Shown here one piece after another: positions 1 through 6,833 of a stretch of DNA of 16,929 nt. The notes beneath the pieces are model-generated. The model was not told where the DNA came from. It did no database searches and saw nothing but the letters and a program-made list of their open reading frames with translations. Both the position numbers and the translations under genes were made by a program. Location: NCBI GenBank assembly GCA_023454175.1, contig JAEXRW010000012.1, positions 1-16,929 on the forward strand, in the 5' to 3' direction. This DNA comes from Bacillota bacterium. Its GTDB lineage: Bacteria > Bacillota > Clostridia > Christensenellales > JAEXRW01. Positions within the stretch are counted from its first letter, which is position 1; the number at the start of each line of letters is the position of its first letter.

Positions 1-234
1 GCCCGATTCAGCGGCATCTACTTCGTGCGATGCTCGCTTCATCGAAAGGCCCCGGAGCCCCACTTGGCAATAAAACAATCAGGCAGATTTGTGCCGGTTG
101 CGTTTTGTAAAGAATCTCTTGACGCCGGGATTGTTCCCTCCCCCGCCCTCCCATGGCGTATAACGGCATAAAGCTTCCAGCTGTATATGCATGGGAGGGT
201 GAGTGAGCAGAGTATGATTGGCAGCGAAAGAGAC
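1..234. repeat. Dispersed intergenic repeat A, copy 1 (left-truncated by window)
   Basis: This stretch aligns, with divergence, to about 4556-4790 in the same orientation. Shared blocks include CCCGATTCAGCGGCA at the start, GCTTCATCGAAAGGCCCCGGA, CAGATTTG, TTGTTCCC, ACGGCATAAA and CTTCCAGCTG. A perfect 10-bp inverted repeat, CCCTCCCATG (146-155) and CATGGGAGGG (190-199), is conserved in both copies. No credible gene lies in it. The second copy extends further left, so this copy probably begins before the window. Confidence 0.8.
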
Positions 235-260
235 GGGTCGCTGTGGGCAGCGACCCCTAC
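235..260 (+). repeat. REP-like hairpin element B, copy 1
   Basis: Stem GGGTCGCT (235-242), loop GTGGGC, stem AGCGACCC (249-256), followed by CTAC. The same hairpin plus CTAC arrangement recurs at 4363, 6394, 6568, 6671, 13438, 13494 and 13629. Downstream, GAACGAG and TCGTTCAATC resemble the tail of the copies at 6394 and 6671. Confidence 0.8.
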
Positions 261-538
261 GGGAGCGAACGAGTGCGCGTATCATACAGAGTCGTTCAAT
301 CTTTAATGGACGGCCATTGGGAAGGGGAATGCCTGGTAACTGCCGGCGTGTCATAACCAAGGAGGATAATCCAAGATACAGCTGGCGGCAGATTGGATCA
401 CCCCTCAGCCATCTGCGGCGTCAGTTCCCCTGTTAGGGAAGCCTGCTGATACGTAAACGGCTAAAAATGGATCTGCCCTTTCTGCGCAGACAAATTTGAC
501 TACCCTCCCCATTGATTACAAACATGAGGTGTTGATAT
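261..538. other. Non-coding leader before the first gene
   Basis: I see no gene here. Up to about 313 it continues the tail of the hairpin element. A weak TTCCC/GGGAA stem lies at 425-440. The Shine-Dalgarno GAGGTG at 526-531 precedes the ATG at 539. A TTGACT at 495-500 could be a -35 site, but no good -10 follows, so no promoter is called. Confidence 0.5.
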
Positions 539-1570
539 ATGGGACTGATATTTGGAATCAAAAAGGCGATCATCAAGGGCTCGATCGCGAAAAAGCAGAA
601 GAAAGAGGCCTTTGACCCCGTGGCCTCCGAGCTTTTCACACTGCCCCCCGACGCGGATGAATGGTACAACAACAGCTACTTTTTCACCGCGCATGACATG
701 GCGGGGGCCAGCCTGGTCTTCCGGCTGGGGTTGCGGGGCGGGGCTGTGAGCGAGGTGTGGTTCTTTTACCGGGATAGGGACACCTTCGTATCGGACCCCG
801 TCGAGCTGTACCCGAAGGAAAGCTGCCCGCTGCGCGTGAAATGCCTGGAGCCGGGGAAAAAGTGGGAGGTCCGTTATAACGGCACCCTGAAAGACCAGAA
901 GACCGGAAAACCGGTACAGACGGACTTCACGGGCACCTTCACCGGGACGGCGGAGATCTTCGATTTCTTTTACCACATGAACCCCGAGGGGACGGCGGCG
1001 GGGCTGGCAGCGGAGAAATGGACGAAGGCGTTCTTTGCCGAGATAAGCCAGAACAACCAGCGGCACTACGAGCAGCGGGGCACGATCGAAGGGACATTAA
1101 AATTGGGCAGCCTTGACAAGCAGATATCCCTTCCGGCCGCCCGGGACCATTCCTTCGGCCACCGGAGCTGGGCGTACATGGACCGGCATATCTGGCTGCT
1201 CATCCTCAACGAGAAAGGCGAGACCTTCAACTTCAGCTTTGTGGGGTACCCGGCCGTGAAAGCGCTGCGCGCGGGGTATACGGACTTCGGCGGGAAGATC
1301 ACGTGCCTGGCCAGTTACCGCATCGAGGGGGACACCATCCAGGGCGGCAAGGGCGCTGACGACTGCCGCTACATCTGCACGATGGACGACGGGAGCACCT
1401 ACGACATCCGCGCGCTCCGGGAAGGCGCGGTGGTCTACCATTTCGAGAACGGCGGGTTCGAGTTCTTCGAGGGCTTCGGCAGCTTTGACGTGAACGGGGA
1501 ACCATGCCGGGGCACCATCGAATACGGCTATAACGGGGACAGGTCCCGGTGGGAAGAGAGAAAGGGTTGA
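539..1570 (+). CDS. Lipocalin-like two-domain protein (AttH/CrtC or DUF7064/7065-like)
   Basis: This 343-residue protein has no signal peptide and no membrane span, and begins with a basic segment (residues 8-22). The ATG is preceded by GAGGTG. It appears to have two beta-rich halves. The first covers about residues 42-165. The second opens at about 180 and carries RDHSFGHRSW (202-211), the motif I associate with the lipocalin-like AttH/hydroxyneurosporene-hydratase and DUF7064/7065 families. It ends with an EGFGSFDVNGEPCRGTIEYG block (311-330) that also suits that fold. The biochemical role is unknown. The next gene downstream encodes a PEP-synthase-like dikinase, and I recall animal proteins annotated as 'putative phosphoenolpyruvate synthase' that join a similar N-terminal region to such a dikinase. 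That points to a shared substrate or product, but it is inference. The reading frame is certain; the family call is moderate. Confidence 0.72.
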   Translation: MGLIFGIKKAIIKGSIAKKQKKEAFDPVASELFTLPPDADEWYNNSYFFTAHDMAGASLVFRLGLRGGAVSEVWFFYRDRDTFVSDPVELYPKESCPLRVKCLEPGKKWEVRYNGTLKDQKTGKPVQTDFTGTFTGTAEIFDFFYHMNPEGTAAGLAAEKWTKAFFAEISQNNQRHYEQRGTIEGTLKLGSLDKQISLPAARDHSFGHRSWAYMDRHIWLLILNEKGETFNFSFVGYPAVKALRAGYTDFGGKITCLASYRIEGDTIQGGKGADDCRYICTMDDGSTYDIRALREGAVVYHFENGGFEFFEGFGSFDVNGEPCRGTIEYGYNGDRSRWEERKG

Positions 1571-1588
1571 TTTCAACCCTTTCTCTCT
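1555..1588 (+). terminator. Long perfect stem-loop overlapping the stop codon
   Basis: AGAGAGAAAGGGTTGA (1555-1570) pairs perfectly with 1573-1588 across a two-base gap (in practice a tetraloop). The left arm contains the last codons and the TGA stop of the preceding gene. No clean U-tract follows, so it may act as an RNA 3' end stabiliser or partial terminator rather than a canonical intrinsic terminator. Confidence 0.55.
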
Positions 1589-1597
1589 ATGCAAGAA

Positions 1598-1708
1598 AAT
1601 GAGCCAAAGGCTCATTATGCAAGAATGCTGCATGCGCAGCATTCTTGGTATAACTGTCGCGAAAGTTTTTTTCGCGTTATACGTGAATGCCACGCGCGTG
1701 GCGTTCAC
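1598..1708. repeat. Cluster of four further stem-loops between the two genes
   Basis: Four stem-loops follow each other. They are AATGAGCC/GGCTCATT (1598-1616); AAGAATGCTGC/GCAGCATTCTT (1621-1646, perfect 11 bp); an imperfect TATAAC...TCGCGAAA with TTTCGCG..TTATA (about 1650-1681); and a 26-base near-palindrome with GTGAATGCCACGC and GCGTGGCGTTCAC arms (1683-1708). The second and fourth share GAATGC at the outer stem. The cluster ends 13 bases before the Shine-Dalgarno of the next gene. Confidence 0.75.
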
Positions 1709-1735
1709 AGAACGACAATGTGAGGTATCGTTACC

Positions 1736-4132
1736 ATGAGGACATGCGACCTGTTTGAAATATCCGAAGACATGCTGGACAAGGTGGGCGGCAAGGCGCG
1801 GGGGCTGTACCTGCTGAACAAGTACGGCTTCGACGTGCCGGGCGGGTTCATCATCTACGGCGCGGGCCGGGAAGACGACCTGTTGCCCGCCGTGGAGCAT
1901 TACAAAAAGTCCCGGCTGAAACGGGTGGCGGTGCGCTCCTCGGCCACAAGCGAGGACGGCGCCGACTTTTCGGGCGCAGGGCAGTACAGCACCTACCTGG
2001 ATGTGGACGGGCACGCGGAATTTTCCGAAGCCGTGAAAAACTGCATCGGTTCGCTCTCCAACGAAACCGCCAAAGCCTATTCGGATACGTTCCTCTCGGG
2101 CAAACAGGGCGACATGACGGTGGTGGTGCAGGAGATGGTGGAGGCGCGGGCCGCGGGGGTGTGCTTCACAAAGCACCCGTCCCAGCCGGACGGCCTGCTC
2201 ATCGAGGCGGTGGCGGGCGCGGGCGAACAGCTGGTGAGCGGGAAAACAGCCGCGCAGCAGTACACCGTGGGAGCCGGGAAAACCATTACACTGCCGAAGG
2301 ATTCGCTGCTGAGCGAAGCCGAACTCAAACAGATCGAGGAGGACAGCAAGCGGGCGGAGGCGCTTTTCGGCACACCGCTGGACATGGAGTGGGCCATCGA
2401 CAAGGACGGGAACCTGCACTGGCTGCAGGCGAGGCCCATCACCGTGGACGACGTCCCCACAATTAATGAGCTCGACTGCAAGGCGGACGTGGCGGGCCAT
2501 GTGATGACGACGTGCAATATCCGCGAGATGATGCCGGGCGCGGTGACGCCCCTGACACTCACGACAAGCATGTACGCGCTGGACTGGGGGACGCGGAAGG
2601 CCTTCGTGGATATCGGCATCTTCCGCTCATTGGACGAGATCCCCCCGTACAGCTGCCTGCGCAATTATTACAATCATTTTTTCATCGACCTGACCACGGA
2701 CTACAGCATCACCGCGGGGCTCTTCGGGGCATCCAAAGAGTCCATCGACCTCTCGGTGTGCAGCCGGGTGCTGGCGGAATTCCCCGACACGAAACTGCCG
2801 GGCATGTCCCCGCTGAAAAAGCTGCGCAACACCACGCGGTACGCAAAGTGCCTTTTCAGCGCGGAGAAAACCAAGCGGAAAATGACGGAGCTGGCGGGCA
2901 GCCTGACTTTTGACCTGGCGCAGGACGCAGCCGGCATTTACAAGCAGACGTGCGATAAATTTGAAGCGATGAACATGATACTGCTGTACCACTACCTGGA
3001 ATCCTTTTATTCGGGCGGGATGTACAGCTCGCTGATGCTGGCGCTGCGCAAGGACTTCTACGACGAGGAGGAGCTGAAGGCCAGGATCGGCGGGACGCTG
3101 ACGGGCATCGGCGATATCGAAAGCGCGGACATCCTGCGGGGGATGCGGAAACTGGCACGGGCGCTGATCGCCGAGAACCCGGATATCCAGCAATACGCCC
3201 CGCAGCAGATCGCAGACTACCTGCCCGGGAAGGGCGCGGAGTCGAAGGAAGCATACGAGTCCTTCATGGAACGGCATGGGCACAGGGCCATCCGCGAAGC
3301 CGAGCTGCGCAGCAAGAGCTGGGCCAACGACAGGAAGGCCTTCGCCGACTACATGCACAGCGTGATCGCCAGCGGCGGCGAAGAGCCCGCCTCCCACGGC
3401 CCAACCTGGGAAGAGAACCGGGACGAGCTGCTGGCAGGGTACAAAGGGATGAAGTGGAAGATCTTCAATTACCTCGTGAAGTCCGCGCGCAAGGGCGTGC
3501 AGTACCGGGAATTCGCCAAGTCCAAGATCATCCTCGTGATCGACAAATTCAAGAATGCATATGCCCAGCTGGCACGCCTTCTCACCGCGCAGGGGCTGCT
3601 CCCCGACGAGGACTGCATCTACTTCCTGACGCACGAGGAGATAGGGCAATTATTGGAAGGCAACGCGCACGCGCGCGCAGTGCTGGTGAAAAAGGCCATC
3701 GCGCGGCGGAGGCTGTACCCCGAGCAGATGGCGCTGAAATTCCCCGAGGTATTCCAGGGAAAGCCGGAGCCGGTATCCACGGCGAGCATCGACGAAAACG
3801 CGACGGCGCTGCAAGGCGTGCCGGTGAGCCGGGGGACGGCGACCGGGCGGGCGCGGGTGATCCGCGGGGTGGAGGACGCAAACCGGCTGGAGCAGGGGGA
3901 GATCATGGTGGCGGGGTTCACCGACATCGGCTGGTCGCCGTATTACTGCCTGATCGCGGGGCTGGTCACCGAGGTGGGGTCCGCGCTGTCCCACGGGGCG
4001 GTGGTGGCGCGGGAGTACGCGCTGCCGGTGGTGGTGAATATCCAGTATGCGACGGAGGTCATCCGCACGGGGGATGTGATATCCATCGACGGGAACACGG
4101 GAAAGGTGACAATATTGGAACGGGCAAATTGA
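1736..4132 (+). CDS. PEP synthase / rifampin phosphotransferase-type dikinase
   Basis: This 798-residue enzyme has the swivelling-phosphohistidine architecture. An N-terminal ATP-grasp (PPDK_N) domain covers residues 1-240: VGGKARGL at 17-24, AVRSSATSEDGADFSG at 65-80, GVCFTKHP at 141-148, QARPIT at 231-236. A substrate-type middle region runs from about 245 to 690. A C-terminal PEP-utilising mobile domain (692-798) carries SALSHGAVVARE with the expected phosphoacceptor His753. This order matches rifampin phosphotransferase and YvkC-like proteins. It differs from PpsA/PpdK, because the C-terminal PEP/pyruvate TIM barrel is absent. By family analogy ATP would phosphorylate His753, which passes phosphate to an acceptor bound by the middle region. 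The acceptor is unknown; antibiotic modification is possible but unproven. The ATG at 1736 has TGAGGT at 1721-1726. The gene probably works with the lipocalin-like gene upstream. Confidence 0.85.
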   Translation: MRTCDLFEISEDMLDKVGGKARGLYLLNKYGFDVPGGFIIYGAGREDDLLPAVEHYKKSRLKRVAVRSSATSEDGADFSGAGQYSTYLDVDGHAEFSEAVKNCIGSLSNETAKAYSDTFLSGKQGDMTVVVQEMVEARAAGVCFTKHPSQPDGLLIEAVAGAGEQLVSGKTAAQQYTVGAGKTITLPKDSLLSEAELKQIEEDSKRAEALFGTPLDMEWAIDKDGNLHWLQARPITVDDVPTINELDCKADVAGHVMTTCNIREMMPGAVTPLTLTTSMYALDWGTRKAFVDIGIFRSLDEIPPYSCLRNYYNHFFIDLTTDYSITAGLFGASKESIDLSVCSRVLAEFPDTKLPGMSPLKKLRNTTRYAKCLFSAEKTKRKMTELAGSLTFDLAQDAAGIYKQTCDKFEAMNMILLYHYLESFYSGGMYSSLMLALRKDFYDEEELKARIGGTLTGIGDIESADILRGMRKLARALIAENPDIQQYAPQQIADYLPGKGAESKEAYESFMERHGHRAIREAELRSKSWANDRKAFADYMHSVIASGGEEPASHGPTWEENRDELLAGYKGMKWKIFNYLVKSARKGVQYREFAKSKIILVIDKFKNAYAQLARLLTAQGLLPDEDCIYFLTHEEIGQLLEGNAHARAVLVKKAIARRRLYPEQMALKFPEVFQGKPEPVSTASIDENATALQGVPVSRGTATGRARVIRGVEDANRLEQGEIMVAGFTDIGWSPYYCLIAGLVTEVGSALSHGAVVAREYALPVVVNIQYATEVIRTGDVISIDGNTGKVTILERAN

Positions 4133-4150
4133 AATCATAGATATTATTCC

Positions 4151-4174
4151 GGCCCTCCGGTGGAGGGCCTTTTT
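4151..4174 (+). terminator. Intrinsic terminator of the dikinase gene
   Basis: GGCCCTCC (4151-4158), loop GGT, GGAGGGCC (4162-4169), then TTTTT. It lies 18 bases after the stop codon. Confidence 0.93.
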
Positions 4175-4300
4175 ACAATCTCTTAATAGCTAATAAAATT
4201 AGAAATTGAGAATGGTTCGAGTAATTTAGCCACGAACATCAACTTAAGCTGCGCATAGCACCGGGGGCAGGGCTGCCGCCTTACCATCTTATGGCATTAA

Positions 4301-4513
4301 TTCATGCTGTTTATGCGCAAACAATAACAAATGCTGCGCATTTCGTACGGGGGTCCGATTCAGGGGTCGCTGTGGACAGCCACCCCTATAATACAGTTCA
4401 AGCATCCTGTTTCAATGAAAGCAGTTCAGCCTATCATATCGATATCTTGAACGATATCATTCATGGATAACAGATCATGCTATTCATGCGCGAACAATAA
4501 TTGTGCTGCGCAT
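4301..4513. repeat. Direct repeat pair of about 40 bases flanking a hairpin element
   Basis: 4301-4341 and 4475-4513 share TCATGCT.TT.ATGCGC.AACAATAA followed by GCTGCGCAT. Between them sits a hairpin element (4363-4438) with a GATATC-rich stretch. A third GCTGCGCAT is at 4248-4256. No gene is visible in 4175-4961, and nearly all of it after 4300 is accounted for by repeats. Confidence 0.65.
4363..4438 (+). repeat. REP-like hairpin element B, copy 2
   Basis: GGGGTCGCTGTGGACAGCCA has an imperfect stem (a one-base mismatch in the right arm) and is followed by CCCCTATAATACAGTTCAAG, then CTGTTTCAATGAAAGCAG and GTTCAGCCTATCATA at 4424. It is almost identical downstream of the hairpin to the copy at 4829-4908. 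The C-to-T change in the tail creates a TATAAT here. Confidence 0.78.
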
Positions 4514-4515
4514 GC

Positions 4516-4790
4516 CCTACTTTTGACTCGCCAAAAGTAGGCAAAACCGCCCGGGGCCCGATTCAGCGGCACCACACTGTGCGCCGTGTTACTTTTGTTC
4601 GTTGCTCGCTTCATCGAAAGGCCCCGGACCCCACTCGGCAATATAACAGCGAGACAGATTTGAACCGGGAATGGTGAATAGAACATCCCTTAATGCCGGG
4701 CTTGTTCCCACCCCTGCCCCTCCCATGTCTATCAACGGCATAAAACTTCCAGCTGATTTTGCATGGGAGGGTTTATTCGTGAGTATCATT
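4516..4790. repeat. Dispersed intergenic repeat A, copy 2
   Basis: It opens with a 10-bp stem, CCTACTTTTG (4516-4525) and CAAAAGTAGG (4532-4541), then GCAAAACCGCCCGGGGCCC. From about 4556 it parallels 1-234, including the conserved inverted repeat CCCTCCCATG (4718-4727) and CATGGGAGGG (4762-4771). An insertion of about 25 bases near 4575-4600 separates it from copy 1. Short open frames across it have no family resemblance. Confidence 0.8.
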
Positions 4791-4809
4791 CACTTATGAT
4801 AAGCAAAAT

Positions 4810-4908
4810 GGGTCGCATACGACCTTGCGGGTCGATTTTGGACAGGGACCCCTATAATACAGTTCAAGCATCCTGTTTCAATGAAAACAGTTCAGCCTGT
4901 TATGGACA
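4810..4908 (+). repeat. REP-like hairpin element B, copy 3 (expanded stem)
   Basis: GGGTCGC at 4810 is followed by ATACGACC, GGGTCG at 4828 and GGACCCC ending at 4852. This gives nested pairing instead of a single hairpin. The tail matches copy 2: CTATAATACAGTTCAAGCAT, CTGTTTCAATGAAAACAG and GTTCAGCCTGTTATGGACA at 4890-4908. Confidence 0.7.
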
Positions 4909-4961
4909 TAAATAAGGAACGGGTAACGGGCAAATGCATGCAACCTGTCAACCGGGCTTGT

Positions 4962-5738
4962 TTACTTCTTGTAAAAAGGCTCTATGCCTGCCGTGGCGGT
5001 GCGACCGAATTCGAGGTCGTACGGGATCATGTCGATGGGCATGCCTCCGGCATGGTCCATGGCGGCCTTGTAGATGCCGTCGAAGATCTCCCGTTTGTCC
5101 CCGGTGAAATCCACGATGATGAGGTAGCTCTGCTCCCCTTCCCGCATCATCAGCTGCAGCCAGGCGGCGTTCACCCTTTTCTGCTGCTTCAGATATTCAG
5201 AAATGGCCTTCACCATTTCCGTGGGGTAATCCCGGGGCTGCCCGAGCTGGACGGGGGTATCCTCCTCGATGACCTGCTCGACCACGCCGGAATGCTTCCG
5301 TTTTTCCTCCGCTAAGGCACCGACCGTATGTTTATCCAAAACAAGGCTGTCGCTGAAGGGGTTGACCACAAACCCGTCCGAGCCGCCCTTTTCATCCAGC
5401 ACGAGGGCAGCCAGGTCCTCAAACGTCATGACCAGGGTCTGCTGGTTTTCACTCAAACCCACCTTGCCCAGCTCCTCCCAGTCCGTAAAGGCGGGATAGA
5501 AAACTTGCTTTTCAGCGTTTTCCAGCGTGGTAAAATGGATGGTGGTATTTTGCTCCAGGACCGTCTTGCCATCGGCCCAAGGAACCGGGGGAGGTGAAAT
5601 AATGACGGGTGATATAAATTGGGCCTTCATGACCTCGTTTATGACGCGGACCTGGGCCTCCTGCGTGTTGTTTTGCTTCATGTCACGGATGGCCGCTGCA
5701 AGCGCCGGATTGGTCACCGGCTGATTGATGTCTATCAT
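4962..5738 (-). CDS. SseB-family protein (enhanced serine sensitivity)
   Basis: This 258-residue soluble protein has two recognisable halves. An N-terminal SseB-like domain (about residues 60-140) includes QVFYPAFTDWEEL (78-90), TLVMTFEDLAALV (101-113) and DGFVVNPFSDSLVL (121-134). An SseB C-terminal-like domain (about 150-250) includes YLIIVDFTGDKREIFDGI (205-222). SseB was named for overexpression effects on serine sensitivity in Escherichia coli, and the biochemical role of the family is unknown. The ATG at 5738 has a GGGGGA ribosome site about 8 bases upstream on its strand, and a good promoter lies just before it. It follows the acetyltransferase gene on the same strand by 86 bases, but its own promoter suggests independent transcription. 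No clear terminator is seen after it. Confidence 0.85.
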   Translation of the reverse strand: MIDINQPVTNPALAAAIRDMKQNNTQEAQVRVINEVMKAQFISPVIISPPPVPWADGKTVLEQNTTIHFTTLENAEKQVFYPAFTDWEELGKVGLSENQQTLVMTFEDLAALVLDEKGGSDGFVVNPFSDSLVLDKHTVGALAEEKRKHSGVVEQVIEEDTPVQLGQPRDYPTEMVKAISEYLKQQKRVNAAWLQLMMREGEQSYLIIVDFTGDKREIFDGIYKAAMDHAGGMPIDMIPYDLEFGRTATAGIEPFYKK

Positions 5739-5771
5739 CGTTTTTGTCCCCCAGCATACAGAAATAAACCC

Positions 5772-5800
5772 ATCATATAACTGTTTTTAGCAGATGTCCA
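5772..5800 (-). promoter_or_regulatory. Sigma-A-type promoter for the SseB-family gene
   Basis: On the minus strand, TGGACA (5800-5795) and TATGAT (5777-5772) are separated by exactly 17 bases. The ATG lies 34 bases past the -10. Confidence 0.65.
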
Positions 5801-5824
5801 TATAACAGAAAGAATACCCTTTGG

Positions 5825-6331
5825 TTAGACCAGTGATAACCCGTTGACCGGCTTCTGAAAATCCAGGATGTCCTGCTTCCTGCCGAACTTCACGGCGATA
5901 CCCCTGTAATGCGCGCACTGGCTATAGCCCAGCTTTTGAAAGACCCTGATGCTGGGAAGGTTTTCCCCCGAGACAGATGCGACGAGCATATCAAAGCCGC
6001 TGGCTTTTGCCGCTGTCTCCAGATGCCGGACGATCTCCGCGCCATACCCCCTACCCGTGAACGGGGGCTTCAGATACAGGCCGATTTCCGCGGTACGGTC
6101 ATAGGCCCGCTTATTCCGGTATTGAGAGAGGAAACAGAAGCCCGCCTGTTCCCCATCCACAATGACACAGAACGCCTTGCTTCTGCCGTGGCCGACAGGG
6201 ACGCGGTTTCGAAATTCCGTCATATCAATGGCGTCATCATCGAAGACGGCCGTGGAATTCAAGAGGTAGTAGTTATAAATGTCCAGAAGCGAATCGACGT
6301 CGTTTTCAGTTGCCTCGGTAAACTGCAGCAT
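5825..6331 (-). CDS. GNAT acetyltransferase, phosphinothricin acetyltransferase-like
   Basis: This 168-residue N-acetyltransferase has the GNAT fold. The acetyl-CoA-binding segment is AEIGLYLKPPFTGRGYGAE (81-99) with the R/Q-x-x-G-x-G/A loop, and the motif B region is NLPSIRVFQKLGY (124-136). The N-terminal ATENDVDSLLDIYNYYLLNS and overall length resemble the PAT/YncA subgroup, which acetylates phosphinothricin, methionine derivatives or related amines. The actual substrate cannot be read from sequence. The frame is open to an ATG at 6361, but GGGGGG lies 8 bases before the ATG at 6331, so the shorter start is chosen. The gene lies downstream of dnaN on the same strand, beyond the dnaN terminator and a repeat block. 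Confidence 0.85.
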   Translation of the reverse strand: MLQFTEATENDVDSLLDIYNYYLLNSTAVFDDDAIDMTEFRNRVPVGHGRSKAFCVIVDGEQAGFCFLSQYRNKRAYDRTAEIGLYLKPPFTGRGYGAEIVRHLETAAKASGFDMLVASVSGENLPSIRVFQKLGYSQCAHYRGIAVKFGRKQDILDFQKPVNGLSLV

Positions 6332-6393
6332 CCATGCATCCCCCCAGACTGATCTTACCATTTATACGGTGATACTGAAACGAAAATAATCGC

Positions 6394-6460
6394 GGGACGA
6401 TGTGGTCATCGTCCCCTACGGGATCGAACAGTTTCGTTCAATCATCCCGGCCCGTGCAGA
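6394..6460 (+). repeat. REP-like hairpin element B, copy 4 (covarying stem)
   Basis: Stem GGGACGAT (6394-6401), loop GTGGTC, stem ATCGTCCC (6408-6415), then CTACGGGATCGAACAG and TCGTTCAATCATCC. Compared with GGGTCGCT/AGCGACCC, both arms have changed together, so pairing is preserved. Confidence 0.78.
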
Positions 6461-6567
6461 TCAGCTCAGAATGCAATCAGGAACGGGAGGTATAATCCTT
6501 ACAGCCGGTTTTGGCAGCCCAGCCGTGCATGGAGGGATGGTTCAAGGCAAAACGTTAACGGGAACCA

Positions 6568-6644
6568 GGTCGCTGTGGACAGCGACCCCTACAGTACATA
6601 CCAGACATCCTGTACCATTAAAAAGTTCAGATTATTATAGAATA
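6568..6644 (+). repeat. REP-like hairpin element B, copy 5
   Basis: GGTCGCTGTGGACAGCGACC hairpin, then CCTACAGTACATACCAGACA, CTGTACCATTAAAAAG and GTTCAGATTATTATAGAATA at 6625. The spacing from hairpin start to GTTCAG is 57 bases, close to the 60-61 seen in other copies. Confidence 0.78.
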
Positions 6645-6670
6645 TAAGCGGAACGAGAGCGATCACAAAA

Positions 6671-6753
6671 GGCGGCCACACAGGGCCGCCCCTACGGAAC
6701 AGAACAATATCGTTCAAGCATCAAGGGTCGTTCAGATATCACAGACTGCAAAC
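6671..6753 (+). repeat. REP-like hairpin element B, copy 6 (GGCGGCC stem)
   Basis: GGCGGCC (6671-6677) and GGCCGCC (6684-6690) form the stem, followed by CCTACGGAACAGAAC, TCGTTCAAGCATC and GTTCAGATATCACAGACTG at 6730. With copies 4 and 5 it fills the 6362-6777 gene-free interval, where I see nothing else. Confidence 0.78.
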
Positions 6754-6777
6754 CGGAACGAAATATTCATTCCGGAT

Positions 6778-6805
6778 AAAAAAGAACCACCCTTTCAGGT
6801 GGCTC
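6778..6805 (-). terminator. Intrinsic terminator of dnaN
   Basis: On the minus strand, GAGCCACC (6805-6798), loop TGAAAG, GGTGGTTC (6791-6784), then TTTTTT (6783-6778). It begins about 28 bases after the dnaN stop codon. Confidence 0.93.
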
Positions 6806-6833
6806 TCCATATTTTATACCGCTTTGCTTAAAC

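Noticed and set aside
1097..3649. Long minus-strand open frames (467 and 340 codons)
   Set aside because: They lie antisense to the lipocalin-like and dikinase genes. They arise from high-GC codon bias and lack ribosome sites and motifs.
4480..4789. Small minus-strand open frames (68 and 66 codons)
   Set aside because: They lie wholly inside repeat A, overlap each other and have no recognisable features.
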